DNA from: Nostoc edaphicum CCNP1411
GTDB lineage: Bacteria; Cyanobacteriota; Cyanobacteriia; Cyanobacteriales; Nostocaceae
Direction of reading: 5' to 3'
DNA length: 64,000 bases
Assembly (NCBI RefSeq): GCF_014023275.1
Contig: NZ_CP054698.1
Location: forward strand, 4,464,001 to 4,528,000
The position numbers were made by a program, and so were the translations under genes. The notes below the pieces were generated by a model, which worked only from the letters and a program-made list of their open reading frames with translations, was not told the DNA's origin and did no database searches. Shown here piece after piece: positions 19,557-29,155 of this stretch (positions are counted from its first letter, which is position 1; every line of letters begins with the position of its first letter).

Positions 19557-19639
19557 AAGTTCTGAGTTAAGAGTTAGGAGTGACGAATAAAAATCTACAA
19601 CTCCTAACTCTTGTACAGACGCGATTAATCGCGTCTCTC

Positions 19640-20245
19640 TTAAAACCCAAAAGCGTTGCTGTAACGCTCCTCAGCCCAGGGTTCACCACGACGATGGTAG
19701 CCATTGCGCTCCCAAAAACCAAGTTCTTCACCAGCTAAAAATTCTAAACCATTAATCCACTTAGCACTTTTCCAAGCGTAGAGGTGGGGAACAACTAGCC
19801 GCATCGGACCACCGTGTTCAGATGGAAGGTTTTCACTAAAGACTTTAAAGGCAAAGAAATTTTCTTCGCGGATGAAATCTTCTACAGAAATATTGGTAGT
19901 GTAGCCACCATAGCAGTGTTCCATAATGTAGACTGCCTTGGGGTCTAACTCAACCAGACCCATAAAATCCGTAACTTTAATACCAGTCCATTTGACATCG
20001 AGTTTAGACCAGCGCGTTACACAGTGGAAGTCTGCTGTGAATTCGTGTTGAGGTAGCGCCATAAAGTCTGACCAACTAAAGGTAGCAGGTTTTGCTAAAC
20101 CCCAAACTTTAAACTCCCATTCCTCAGTGCTGACTTGAGGAGTTGCACCGTAAGTTAATACGGGGAAACCTTTAGCTAAGTGTTGACCAGGAGGAACGCG
20201 TTCGCTTTCTTCCTTCCCTGGTTTCTGAAAAAATTTTCCTAGCAT
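19640..20245 (-). CDS. Sulfite-oxidase-like molybdopterin oxidoreductase
   Basis: A 201-residue protein of the sulfite oxidase/YedY fold that binds molybdopterin. The metal-ligating cysteine is C75 in ADFHCVTRWS, followed by VKWTGIKVTDFM and EHGGPMRLVVPHLYAWKSAKW, the pterin pocket. It has no Tat signal or membrane segment, so this is the cytoplasmic stand-alone form, not the periplasmic MsrP. The substrate of this cyanobacterial group is not known. Confidence 0.9.
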   Translation of the reverse strand: MLGKFFQKPGKEESERVPPGQHLAKGFPVLTYGATPQVSTEEWEFKVWGLAKPATFSWSDFMALPQHEFTADFHCVTRWSKLDVKWTGIKVTDFMGLVELDPKAVYIMEHCYGGYTTNISVEDFIREENFFAFKVFSENLPSEHGGPMRLVVPHLYAWKSAKWINGLEFLAGEELGFWERNGYHRRGEPWAEERYSNAFGF

Positions 20246-20739
20246 AGTTGGAGAAAACTTATTTTTCTCAAGGTATTTACAAGTTTTTTTGTGGAGTTGC
20301 CAACAGCACCAGATGTTTTACTTTTTATATGAAGAATTCAGAACTCAGGAGTCAGAATTCAGTATGAATACTGTACGAGTGGGTGACGAAATATTGGTTA
20401 AAAGCGAGTAGAATAATGGGCGAAAAATATTAAAATGTTCTCACTTTAAAACTCTATCTCTTTATGGGTAGAGTATTCTGAATTCTGAGTTCTGTATTCT
20501 GACTCCTGTTTTATATGATGACTTGATCATTACTTATGAATGATAGGTAATGGGTAATGGATGTTCCCAATTACTCACTACCAATTTTTTTCGATCTAAT
20601 GAGCTTATGTAGAGTGTTTATGATTCATAATTCAATCAGGAAAGCTAAGAAAAAGCATTTATCCAGTAGTGAGAAGTTTCATTGGCAAAGTCACCAATCA
20701 AATCTATCGGTGCTGTTCATGCTTTTCCTGACTGGGAAA
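20246..20739. other. Spacer with inverted copies of an AGAACTCAG-type repeat
   Basis: GAATTCAGAACTCAGGAGTC words near 20331-20365 are mirrored by complementary GAATTCTGAGTTCTG words near 20474-20508, about 110 bases apart, so the whole block can fold as a long hairpin. The same word family recurs in the spacers near 32610, 38290 and 55680. No convincing gene was found. Confidence 0.6.
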
Positions 20740-20913
20740 TTATGATTCTTCTTCCTCTTCTTCAGCAGTTGGATATACAAATGTCGAACGTCCAGTCAAA
20801 ATCGACTTGCCCAAAGATAGGGCTTTTTGAGCTTCGACGACAGCTTTGTGTCTCCAGGTAGCTCGACGTTTATCTCGTTTTGATTTGGAAGTTTTCTTCT
20901 TAGGAACAGCCAT
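20740..20913 (-). CDS. rpmF: 50S ribosomal protein L32
   Basis: A 57-residue L32 beginning [23 protein letters not shown] 20911-20913 is chosen because all L32 proteins start MAVPK; an in-frame ATG nine codons upstream only adds non-homologous residues. It lacks the zinc-binding cysteines found in some L32 forms. The tail is acidic (poly-Glu), as usual in cyanobacteria. Confidence 0.97.
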   Translation of the reverse strand: MAVPKKKTSKSKRDKRRATWRHKAVVEAQKALSLGKSILTGRSTFVYPTAEEEEEES

Positions 20914-21059
20914 GTCAGCAGATATCGCGATTCTTGACAACCTTCTTATTCTAGGCCATCCACTGACGCCAAAGACAACAGTTGAGTCAGGAATAAGTTA
21001 AGAAGTTCCAAATTAAGGAACCTTGGCTTGGAACTTCTCTCTGTATCTAGCCCAATCCG

Positions 21060-21551
21060 TCATTTTGGGGTTGACACACTACTAGCTGCTGGAACTGGAT
21101 TAGAGGTATTTTCAAAGAAAAGTAGCGATCGCGCAGTTTTAAAGTAAGTTGCCCAATTTTGAGCATCAGGACGCGATCGCCATTGGGGACGACTAACTTC
21201 TAATGTCAAGACTGGTGCGATCGCTCCATAATTTTGTACGGACACAATAATGGAAACATCTGTCACCAAGATATCTTGGTCGAAGCTCCTTTGAGCCGCT
21301 GCCCTCGCAGCCGCTTCCGCCCTCCGCAGAATGGTTTCATAGTTTTCTTCCGGCAAACGGTCAATAGCTAGATCAACTCTAGCGGTGTAAGCTCGCACAA
21401 CCTGGGGTGCGATCGCTTCCGTCAAAAACCACGCAGGAACAGTAGATATGAGCAAAACTACTAAAGGAACTATCCGGATTCTTCTGGCAATTTGGCTAAT
21501 AACTGAAAAGGTAGTGATCGATGATGGTAGGTGAGCAAGATTTCTGCTCAT
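21060..21551 (-). CDS. Membrane-anchored conserved cyanobacterial protein
   Basis: Function not recognised. The 163-residue product has one hydrophobic segment (IVPLVVLLISTVPAWFLT, about residues 27-44) followed by a soluble alpha/beta region with RAEAAARAAAQRSF and VSIIVSVQNYGAIAPVLTLEVSR. A thylakoid or plasma-membrane anchor with the rest outside is likely. It lies alone, divergent from the caspase-fold gene. Confidence 0.8.
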   Translation of the reverse strand: MSRNLAHLPSSITTFSVISQIARRIRIVPLVVLLISTVPAWFLTEAIAPQVVRAYTARVDLAIDRLPEENYETILRRAEAAARAAAQRSFDQDILVTDVSIIVSVQNYGAIAPVLTLEVSRPQWRSRPDAQNWATYFKTARSLLFFENTSNPVPAASSVSTPK

Positions 21552-21751
21552 GACCTTCTATCTCCTTAGTGATGATCTTTTATTGAAATTAGGTAAAAGG
21601 TATTTTCCGGTTGACTAACGTAATAAAAATTACATTTTAACTTAAGATTCGATCAGAATCACCTAGACTATAAAACACCGGTTAGCTTTGTTATTTTGGC
21701 AAAGCCAACCGCAATTTTAAGACCAGCAAACGATAACTGACAAAGAGCGGG

Positions 21752-23623
21752 ATGGCAAATTACTGGGCGATCACAATTGGCATCAATCAATATCAGTTAT
21801 TTCAACCTTTAAGTTGTGCCCAAGCTGATGCTGAGGCACTAGATGATTTTTTGGTGACAGAAGCAGGTTTTCTCCCCGAACACTGTCTAGTCATGACAGA
21901 TACCTCGCCGCCAATTGGGGATAGATCAACTTATCCAACCAAGGAGAATATTCTGCTGCTGCTTGAGGATTTTGCAGCGACAAGTTGGCAACCGGAAGAC
22001 TATCTGTGGTTATTCTTTAGCGGTTATGGAGTCAACTACAAAGGCAAAGATTATTTAATGCCAGTGGAAGGCAACCCCGAACTCGTAGAAGAGACTGGCA
22101 TAGAATTGCGATCGCTAATGCAAAGTCTGCAACTTGCTGACCTAAATGTATTGCTATTACTCGATATCAACCGCGCTTTTGGCACTCAAGCGGATGCTCC
22201 CGTTGGTGAAGAAACCATAGAATTAGCCCAAGAACTACAACTGGCAACAATTCTTTCTTGCCAACCAGAGCAATTTTCCCATGAGAGTAGCGAACTAGGT
22301 CACGGATTTTTTACAGCAGCTTTGTTAGAAGCTTTGCGTTCTGGCAATGGCAACAACTTGGCAGATTTAGAAAGCTACCTAAGCTTGCTCATGCCAAAAC
22401 TATGTCACCACCATTGGCGTCCTGTTCAAAATCCTGCCACGATCATCCCATCAAGGCAGCAAGTAATTTTGCCACAATTGGCAATGGAAAGTCACTTTCA
22501 ACCAGAACCGGTGATTTATCCTGAAGAATCTTTTGCGATCGCTCGTGCGGCTCCTCCCCTTGACGATTACCCTAAAACTTCAGCAGAACGGGGCAGATGG
22601 GGAGAAGCTACTGTGAGTTCATCCCAACAGGTGAAGGTTGAGAAGTCCAAGGGTAAACAAGTCCAAGAGTCAGCTAGCAGCTTAGTTTCGCAGCCAATGC
22701 CGGAAACTTCTTTAGGAGCGAATCCGAGAGGAAGATTTATTCCCAATTCCTCTAAAGGTTATGTCTCTCGATTGCCATCGAATCAGCCAAGCATCCCTTT
22801 TTGGAAACAGTTTATCCTGTGGGGCGGAGGCAGCTTGCTGGTAGCAGGTTTAATTGCTGTAGTTTTTCTGCGTAATCAAGAAACTTTTAGAATTAAGCAA
22901 ATATCAAGCACATCACCCAATGCTACTTCTAGTAACTCTCAGGTTATCGAGAATTTACCAAGCGACCGCACTCCACCAGTTAGACTCAACAACCAATCTA
23001 GCGCCCAAATAGCCTCTAGTTCCCAGTCGAAAAAGCGGAATCAAGCAGTATTAGACTTGGCGAAAATGTCGCTCAGACAAACTCAGGCTAGCGATTTGAG
23101 CATGGCGATCGCTACAGCCCGGAAAATAAAACCCGGTGAACCACTGTATGAACAAGCTCAGGAGAATATTAAGATTTGGAGCCAGATGATTTTAGATTTA
23201 GCAGAGGGTCGTGCTAAACAAAGACAGTATGCCAGCGCTATTGCAGCCGCTCGATTAATCACCAAAGACGAAGCCCCCTACGCCAAAGCACAAGCAGCAA
23301 TAAACCTGTGGCGGTTAGAGGGCAAGCAGTATGTTAGTAACAAAACTCTTTTAGATGCAGCTAATGCCTTGATTAAATCTGGACAGGCATCTACTTACAA
23401 CCGGGCGATCGAAGTTGCGAAAAAAGTACCAGCAGGTCAACCGGGCTTTGATGCCGCCCAAAAATCGATCAATAGCTGGAGTGAGAAAATTTTAGATATG
23501 GCCAAGCGTCGCGCCGCCCAAGGAGAACTTAAGGCTGCAATTGCGACTGCTACCTTAGTGCCAGAAGAGACAGCTGCTTATGAAGATGCTCAGGATGCCA
23601 TTCAAAAATGGCAAAAGAAATAG
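21752..23623 (+). CDS. Caspase-fold (orthocaspase-type) protein with replaced catalytic dyad
   Basis: A 623-residue membrane protein. Residues 1-230 form a peptidase C14 p20-like domain (WAITIGINQY at the start, LWLFFSGYG, LLLLDINRAFG, and LATILSCQPEQ). Both catalytic residues are missing: the usual His of FSGHG is Tyr92, and the usual Cys of LDACR is Asn140. It is therefore a probable pseudo-protease, as reported for some cyanobacterial caspase homologues. A transmembrane helix lies at about 357-377 (FILWGGGSLLVAGLIAVVFL). From about 425 onward there are four helical repeats of 55-60 residues (LDLAKMSLRQTQ, LDLAEGRAKQRQ, LDAANALIKSGQ, LDMAKRRAAQGE). A scaffolding role is inferred. Confidence 0.88.
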   Translation: MANYWAITIGINQYQLFQPLSCAQADAEALDDFLVTEAGFLPEHCLVMTDTSPPIGDRSTYPTKENILLLLEDFAATSWQPEDYLWLFFSGYGVNYKGKDYLMPVEGNPELVEETGIELRSLMQSLQLADLNVLLLLDINRAFGTQADAPVGEETIELAQELQLATILSCQPEQFSHESSELGHGFFTAALLEALRSGNGNNLADLESYLSLLMPKLCHHHWRPVQNPATIIPSRQQVILPQLAMESHFQPEPVIYPEESFAIARAAPPLDDYPKTSAERGRWGEATVSSSQQVKVEKSKGKQVQESASSLVSQPMPETSLGANPRGRFIPNSSKGYVSRLPSNQPSIPFWKQFILWGGGSLLVAGLIAVVFLRNQETFRIKQISSTSPNATSSNSQVIENLPSDRTPPVRLNNQSSAQIASSSQSKKRNQAVLDLAKMSLRQTQASDLSMAIATARKIKPGEPLYEQAQENIKIWSQMILDLAEGRAKQRQYASAIAAARLITKDEAPYAKAQAAINLWRLEGKQYVSNKTLLDAANALIKSGQASTYNRAIEVAKKVPAGQPGFDAAQKSINSWSEKILDMAKRRAAQGELKAAIATATLVPEETAAYEDAQDAIQKWQKK

Positions 23624-23709
23624 TAAAAAATGGTTAGGAGTTAGGAATTAGGAGTTATATTATTGATCCCCGACCTATTACTCCTAACTACTCACTCTTG
23701 ACTAAACAC

Positions 23710-24087
23710 TCAACAGTACTGCGATACATCTTCGCCGCATTCATCGGCTAGATAGCACAGCGCTCGGAAACGTAAACCAACCACTTCTTCGTATAAGGGA
23801 TTGAGCTTGCACATGGGCGGAATGTGAAACAGGGTTTTCCCAAATACTTTGACATCGCGCTCAAAGGGGCACTGAGATGGAATCAGTTTGCACAAGCGGT
23901 GAGCTAATTGGCGATCGCGGACTTGAATATTTTCTACACGCTGCCGTAAGGGTTGGAGAATATCCCAGTGAGGCTTGGAAATAGAACGGTTTAGCTGGGT
24001 TCCTTTATGATCACTAGTCTCTGCTTGATTGATTGATACCCAGCTTGTCAGAAAAATTCTTTTTGTGGTATTGTCGAATACCTTCAT
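23710..24087 (-). CDS. Mo-dependent nitrogenase C-terminal-domain protein
   Basis: The 125 residues match the small cyanobacterial Mo-nitrogenase C-terminal domain family. The C-terminal half carries the conserved blocks HRLCKLIPSQCPFERDV (about 63-79), IPPMCKLNPLYEE and FRALCYLADECGEDVSQYC at the end, with six conserved cysteines. The family name comes from sequence linkage to nitrogenase components. It is found in cyanobacteria including non-fixers, and its biochemical role is unknown. Several paralogues per genome are usual in Nostoc. Confidence 0.9.
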   Translation of the reverse strand: MKVFDNTTKRIFLTSWVSINQAETSDHKGTQLNRSISKPHWDILQPLRQRVENIQVRDRQLAHRLCKLIPSQCPFERDVKVFGKTLFHIPPMCKLNPLYEEVVGLRFRALCYLADECGEDVSQYC

Positions 24088-24603
24088 GGTTAATCCTCTG
24101 TGTTATTGAGGTTATTCACCTTTTTGATGAATATATACAACGTGGCAACGAACTTTCCCGGAAAAATCGCGTTCTGACTGCGATATAATGTAATACCTGA
24201 TTAGCCACTTAAGTCAGAACCTAATTTATTACTACGTCAAGTTAATCGCAATTTTCTGGGGATCGGTAGTGTAATATTACGATCTTGTTCATAACTTGAC
24301 ACAGTTTAAATTTTAATAAAGACATCCATCATTGGATAGGTTTTAGTGTAACATTTACAATCCTTAATATAAGCTATTTATAAAAGAATTTTTTCTAAGT
24401 ATAAACATCAGTAATATCCTAGAAGGCCTTTTTGCCCTCCGTGTTCCCACTTTCTCACGTAAGTACATACTGTTTATTGCTGGCTGAATAGAGAGAAGTC
24501 TGTAGATGCGACTGCGGCTGAAAGCCAGGTGGGTTGGTTTTCTCAGTAGATGCAGAGCGGATATTTATGAAACATCGTTCGTCGCAAAGTCTCGGTAAAG
24601 AAA
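24088..24603. other. Spacer between divergent genes
   Basis: AT-rich spacer of about 515 bases between the Mo-nitrogenase-domain gene and the permease. A short GAAGGCCTTTTTGCCCTCC hairpin-like word is present near 24422. No gene was supported here; short frames on either strand lack coding character. Confidence 0.5.
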
Positions 24604-25800
24604 GTGATTTTTCTCCAATTTGCAATCTACAGCGTCTTAGGGCTAACTTATCTGGGGTTAGCATTGGGCTACATTCCTGGTTTACGCATGAACCGCGCCA
24701 CTATTGCTTTGGTCGGTTCTGCCTTTTTAATTGCTTTAGGTGTTCTGAATTTACAGGAGGCATGGCAGGCCATTGATGCCAATACCATCGTGTTTCTGTT
24801 GAGCATGATGGTAGTTAACGCCAATCTATCTTATGCAGGGTTTTTTAGGCGATCGCTATCAGTGATATTGAGTATCACTCGTAGTCCTCTGGGTTTGTTG
24901 ATGGCTTTAACTTTTGGTAGTGGTATTCTTTCGGCCTTTTTTCTCAATGACACTCTGGCGCTTGTTTTTACACCATTAACCTTGAGTTTGACTCAAGCTT
25001 TGGGTTTAAATCCGATACCTTATTTACTAGCGATCGCAGGTGCAACTAATATCGGATCGGTAGCAACTTTGAGCGGTAATCCCCAAAATATCCTGATTGG
25101 CTCCTTTTCAGGCATCTCCTATCTAGAATTTCTGCGTGTATTGGCCCCAGTTGCCCTAGCAGGGTTGGTAATTCAGGTGATATTACTGTGGCTACTTTAC
25201 CCAGATGTCCGCTCAGTCAAACCTTGCCAAATATTACCCACCACCAACCAACGGATTTATAAGCCCTTATTTAATAAAACATTAGTCATCACAACTGGGC
25301 TGCTAATTGCATTTACTGTCGGCTTACCCTTAGCGCAGTCTGCTTTAGTTGCTGCTAGCTTGTTGCTAATTACTCGGCGGGTTAAACCCCAGCGCATTTT
25401 GCAAAAGGTGGATTGGAACCTGCTGGTAATGTTTTCTGGATTGTTTATCCTGACGCGAGTCACGCAAAAGTTGAATTTGCTCCAACCATTGACTCATACA
25501 GTAAACTCTGCTGCGAGTTTACTGGGTGTAGCTGTCGTTTTATCTAACTTGATTTCTAATGTTCCGGCTGTACTCTTATTACAACCGCTGATTTCTCAAG
25601 GTGATACTAAGTCTTGGCTGTTGCTAGCAGCAGGTTCAACATTGGCAGGTAATTTAACTTTGTTTGGTGCAGTCGCCAACCTGATTACTGTAGAAGCTGC
25701 TGCGGATTTAGGTTACAAGCTAACTTTTTGGGAGCATCTCCGCTTTGGAGTGCCGTTAACAGTATGTACTCTAGTTCTAGTATATCTCTGGGTTCATTGA
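24604..25800 (+). CDS. SLC13/ArsB-type anion permease
   Basis: A polytopic inner-membrane transporter of 398 residues with about ten to eleven hydrophobic segments. The ion-transporter superfamily signature is visible as FLNDTLALVFTPLTLSL (about residues 114-130) and ATNIGSVATLSGNPQNILIG (about 146-165), repeated in the second half as SNVPAVLLLQPL and AGNLTLFGAVANLI. The family includes ArsB, NhaD and CitT-like carriers; the substrate cannot be told from sequence. The start is GTG 24604 (AAAGAAA just upstream); no better upstream start gives coding sequence. In-frame coding-like sequence follows the TGA stop. Confidence 0.85.
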   Translation: MIFLQFAIYSVLGLTYLGLALGYIPGLRMNRATIALVGSAFLIALGVLNLQEAWQAIDANTIVFLLSMMVVNANLSYAGFFRRSLSVILSITRSPLGLLMALTFGSGILSAFFLNDTLALVFTPLTLSLTQALGLNPIPYLLAIAGATNIGSVATLSGNPQNILIGSFSGISYLEFLRVLAPVALAGLVIQVILLWLLYPDVRSVKPCQILPTTNQRIYKPLFNKTLVITTGLLIAFTVGLPLAQSALVAASLLLITRRVKPQRILQKVDWNLLVMFSGLFILTRVTQKLNLLQPLTHTVNSAASLLGVAVVLSNLISNVPAVLLLQPLISQGDTKSWLLLAAGSTLAGNLTLFGAVANLITVEAAADLGYKLTFWEHLRFGVPLTVCTLVLVYLWVH

Positions 25801-26007
25801 ATTGGTCTGAGTGCTGCTGGAATCACTTCAGGGTTAGCGGCTGTTGGGGCTACTGTTGGCGGTGGTATGGCAGCAGGTGTAGCTATCACAGTTGCAGCAG
25901 CGGCAGTTGTTTATGGTGCTTATTATTTATTGGATATCAGAATAATAAATCATAAGTCCCGGAAGAGTTGCTTATACGCAACGACTCCAGTTTATAAAAG
26001 CAAATGA
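25801..26007 (+). pseudogene. Gly/Ala-rich membrane-protein fragment without a start
   Basis: Directly after the permease stop, and in the same frame, 68 codons read IGLSAAGITSGLAAVGATVG, then GGMAAGVAITVAAAAVVYGA, then a short basic tail before TGA at 26005-26007. The Gly/Ala/Val membrane-spanning character is strong, but there is no start codon or ribosome site upstream of the segment. It looks like the 3' remnant of a small membrane-protein gene, or the tail of a permease cut by a new stop. The family is not recognised. Confidence 0.4.
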
Positions 26008-26096
26008 TTTTTCTTGAAATCTCACGACAAAGCGCAAAGACGTTAGAAAAACTCTACGTCTCTGCACCTCTGCGTAAAATTTTTACCGTAAACTCT

Positions 26097-27869
26097 CTAG
26101 GATGCTACCTGAGCAGCAGTCCGAGTCCGCCGTCTTCTACCATCAGCAACTTTTACAGGTGGCTCATCAGGAATTTGCATTAACAAAGTCACAGATGGTT
26201 GACATTGCAATTCCCGCCGGATGGAACGTTGCAATTCTCGTTCTAAAGTACCTTGCAATCCACCCCAGTCTATATCTGCTGCTTCACCTTCGCTAGGAGC
26301 AAATTCTGACCAGCGCACAGTGAGGATTTCTTCAATGCGTTGTTTTACCCAGGTTTGTAACAGCGATCGCTCTACACTTGTAACTACACCCCGGAGGTGA
26401 ATTTCTGGTTTTGCCAACAGTTTACCATTCCAATCAATGGCAGCTGCGATCGTGATAATCCCTTCTGAAGCCATGCGTTGCCGTTCTTGTAAAACTTTGG
26501 CACTTACCATACCCGAACTAGTAGTATCCACCAATTCGATACCAGATGGCACTTTACCAGCGACGCGAATCGCATCTTCAGTTAGTTCGACAATATCACC
26601 ATTCTGAATGATGATCATGTTTTCTGCGGGAATGCCCATACTCTGAGCCGTTTCTGCATGCTTCACTAGCATCCGGTGTTCGCCGTGAAATGGCACAAAG
26701 AATTTGGGTCGAGTTAAGGCAATCATCAGCTTTTGTTCTTCCTGACAGCCGTGACCGGAGACGTGAATTCCTTTATCCCGTCCATAGACCACTTTCGCAC
26801 CTTGAATCATCAACTTATCAATGGTGTTAACTACAGCGATCGTATTTCCGGGAATTGGGTTAGCAGAGAATACTACCGTATCTCCTTGGCGGATTTTAAT
26901 GTGAGGATGTTCTTTGTTGGCAATGCGGGTCATTGCTGCCATTAATTCACCCTGAGAACCTGTAGTTAAGACTAAAACTTTTTCGTCAGGAAGATTCCGG
27001 ACGGCGTGCAATGGTTGCAGCAGATTATCTTCACATTTGATGTAACCTAAATTGCGGGCATGAGCGATCAAGTTCAGCATGGAACGTCCCACAACTGTCA
27101 CTACACGATTCTGCTTCTTGGCGATATCCAAAATCATGTTGATGCGATGCACGCTAGAAGCAAAGGTGGTGACAAATAATCGCCCAGGTGCTTGACTAAA
27201 TACTCTCTCCAGATTGGGATAAACTGAACGTTCCGAAGGTGTAAATCCTGGCACTTCTGCGTTAGTGGAATCACTTAGCAAACAAAGAACGCCTTTTTCA
27301 CCATGTTCTGCTAGGCGTTGCAAGTCAAACTTTTCACCATCCACTGGGGTATGGTCAATTTTAAAATCCCCTGTGTGAATTACTACACCCAGGGGAGTAT
27401 GAATGGCAACAGTGAAACTATCAGCGATGGAGTGGGTGTTACGGATATATTCAACTAAAAAGTTTTTGCCAATCCGCACTACATCACGTGGTAAAACTGT
27501 TCTGATTTCTGTGCGATCGCGGACTCCTGCTTCTTCAAGTTTACCCTCTAGCATTGCCATTGCTAGTCTGGGGCCATAAATCACCGGGATATCAAATTGT
27601 TTGAGATGAAAAGCAATCCCGCCAATATGGTCTTCATGACCGTGAGTAACAATCATCCCTTTAATTTTGTGGCGATTTTCCCGCAGATAGGTCGTATCTG
27701 GTAAAACAATGTTGACCCCATGCATCGCCTCTGTGGGAAAAGCCAATCCTGCATCTAACAGGATGATTTCATCGTCATACTCAAAAAGACAGGTATTTTT
27801 CCCAATTTCATGCAAACCGCCCAAAGGAATAATTTTCAAGGCGGAATTATTAGCTTCGTTTTTAGCCAT
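26097..27869 (-). CDS. rnj: Ribonuclease J
   Basis: A metallo-beta-lactamase/beta-CASP ribonuclease with endo- and 5'-exonuclease activity, a central RNA-decay and maturation enzyme in cyanobacteria alongside RNase E. The 590 residues show the zinc motif HGHEDHIGG (H76, H78, D80, H81), HTGDFKIDHTP (about 165-175), LCLLSDSTNAEVPGF, the beta-CASP block and VSGHGCQEEQKLMI. The C-terminal arginine-rich tail (GRRRRTRTAAQ) is typical of cyanobacterial RNase J. It is the last gene of the asd-dapA-rnj series. Confidence 0.97.
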   Translation of the reverse strand: MAKNEANNSALKIIPLGGLHEIGKNTCLFEYDDEIILLDAGLAFPTEAMHGVNIVLPDTTYLRENRHKIKGMIVTHGHEDHIGGIAFHLKQFDIPVIYGPRLAMAMLEGKLEEAGVRDRTEIRTVLPRDVVRIGKNFLVEYIRNTHSIADSFTVAIHTPLGVVIHTGDFKIDHTPVDGEKFDLQRLAEHGEKGVLCLLSDSTNAEVPGFTPSERSVYPNLERVFSQAPGRLFVTTFASSVHRINMILDIAKKQNRVVTVVGRSMLNLIAHARNLGYIKCEDNLLQPLHAVRNLPDEKVLVLTTGSQGELMAAMTRIANKEHPHIKIRQGDTVVFSANPIPGNTIAVVNTIDKLMIQGAKVVYGRDKGIHVSGHGCQEEQKLMIALTRPKFFVPFHGEHRMLVKHAETAQSMGIPAENMIIIQNGDIVELTEDAIRVAGKVPSGIELVDTTSSGMVSAKVLQERQRMASEGIITIAAAIDWNGKLLAKPEIHLRGVVTSVERSLLQTWVKQRIEEILTVRWSEFAPSEGEAADIDWGGLQGTLERELQRSIRRELQCQPSVTLLMQIPDEPPVKVADGRRRRTRTAAQVAS

Positions 27870-28129
27870 TTTCTCCTTAGATTGTTACTTGTGGTTAATT
27901 AAGTTGATAGTTAACGAACTTGTATTTAAGACAACATAATCTGCCTCTTAAGTCAGTCTGAAAGCAATCAAGTTTTAAATTGAAATCTTCAATTTTTTAT
28001 TCAATAAAATTAACTGTAAGCTCAAGGATTCATAGTATATCTATCAGTCCTAGCACAGATTTTTAAATTGCAACTTATGAACAATTATGATCATTGTTTA
28101 TATGTATCTTGCGCTTAACTAGCTGGTGG

Positions 28130-29014
28130 CTAGATTAAACTAAGTTCTTTCAAAACCGCTTCTAACTTTTGACTGACTTCTAAATCAGCTTCACATAGCG
28201 GCGGACGAGTTGAACCAACCTCCCAACCTTGAAGTTTCAGTGCTTTTTTCACTGGAATGGGATTTGAAGTGAGAAATAGAGCTTTAAATAACGGGAAGAG
28301 TTGGAGATGAATGTCGCTTGCTACTTCAATTTTCCCGGCACTAAAAGCTTGGATCATCTGCTGTAGTTGGTTTCCTACCAGATGAGAAGCTACACTTACC
28401 ACACCTTTTGCCCCGATCGCTAACAAGGGCAAAGTCATGTAATCATCACCAGAATAGATGTGGAATTCTTTTGGTGTCAAGCGACGAATTTCGCTTGCCT
28501 GATCTATATTACCAGTGGATTCTTTTATCCCGACAATATTGTTAACCTCAGCTAACCGGGCAACTGTTTCTGGCTGAAGGTTTTGTCCGGTACGACCGGG
28601 AACATTATATAACAACAATGGTAGGTCGGGACAGGCTTGTGCTATCGCCTTAAAGTGCGCTTCCAATCCCGCCTGTGGCGGTTTGTTGTAATAAGGAACA
28701 ACTTGTAAGGAACCATGTACTCCTATCTTAGACGCTTTTTGGGTGGCTGCGATCGCTTCTTTGGTGGAATTTGATCCACAACCTGCGATGACCTTGGCTT
28801 TTCCTGCCACGGACTGCAATACCTCGACAAACAACTGGTATTCTTCATCCCAACTCAGTGTTGGGGATTCTCCTGTTGTGCCGCACATTACCAATGTATC
28901 TGTACCGTTGTTAGCTAGATGCGCCGCCAGTTCTGCCGCTACATCATAATTGACACTACCATCTGGCTTAAATGGCGTAATCATAGCGGTTAAAACATTG
29001 CCAAAATCTCCCAC
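28130..29014 (-). CDS. dapA: 4-hydroxy-tetrahydrodipicolinate synthase
   Basis: Condenses pyruvate with aspartate semialdehyde in lysine and diaminopimelate synthesis. The 294-residue TIM barrel shows [14 protein letters not shown] (about 44-57), the catalytic tyrosine in [10 protein letters not shown] (about 135-144), the Schiff-base lysine in [10 protein letters not shown] (about 159-168) and [10 protein letters not shown]. Its substrate is made by asd directly upstream on the same strand, so the two form one pathway unit feeding peptidoglycan and lysine. Confidence 0.97.
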   Translation of the reverse strand: MGDFGNVLTAMITPFKPDGSVNYDVAAELAAHLANNGTDTLVMCGTTGESPTLSWDEEYQLFVEVLQSVAGKAKVIAGCGSNSTKEAIAATQKASKIGVHGSLQVVPYYNKPPQAGLEAHFKAIAQACPDLPLLLYNVPGRTGQNLQPETVARLAEVNNIVGIKESTGNIDQASEIRRLTPKEFHIYSGDDYMTLPLLAIGAKGVVSVASHLVGNQLQQMIQAFSAGKIEVASDIHLQLFPLFKALFLTSNPIPVKKALKLQGWEVGSTRPPLCEADLEVSQKLEAVLKELSLI

Positions 29015-29155
29015 CCTTTTTTCACTCCTAATTACCCATGTTTTTATATCTTGGTGGTTCTCTATTGTAATAACCTATCTGCAAATTGCTTTCAAGTGTC
29101 ATTTTTCCTTTGTCATTTGTCCTTTGTCACTTTACCAATGACCAATTACCAATGA

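Noticed and set aside
20557..20745. A 62-codon plus-strand frame overlapping the end of rpmF
   Set aside because: It runs antisense into the L32 gene and shows no domain or start signal.
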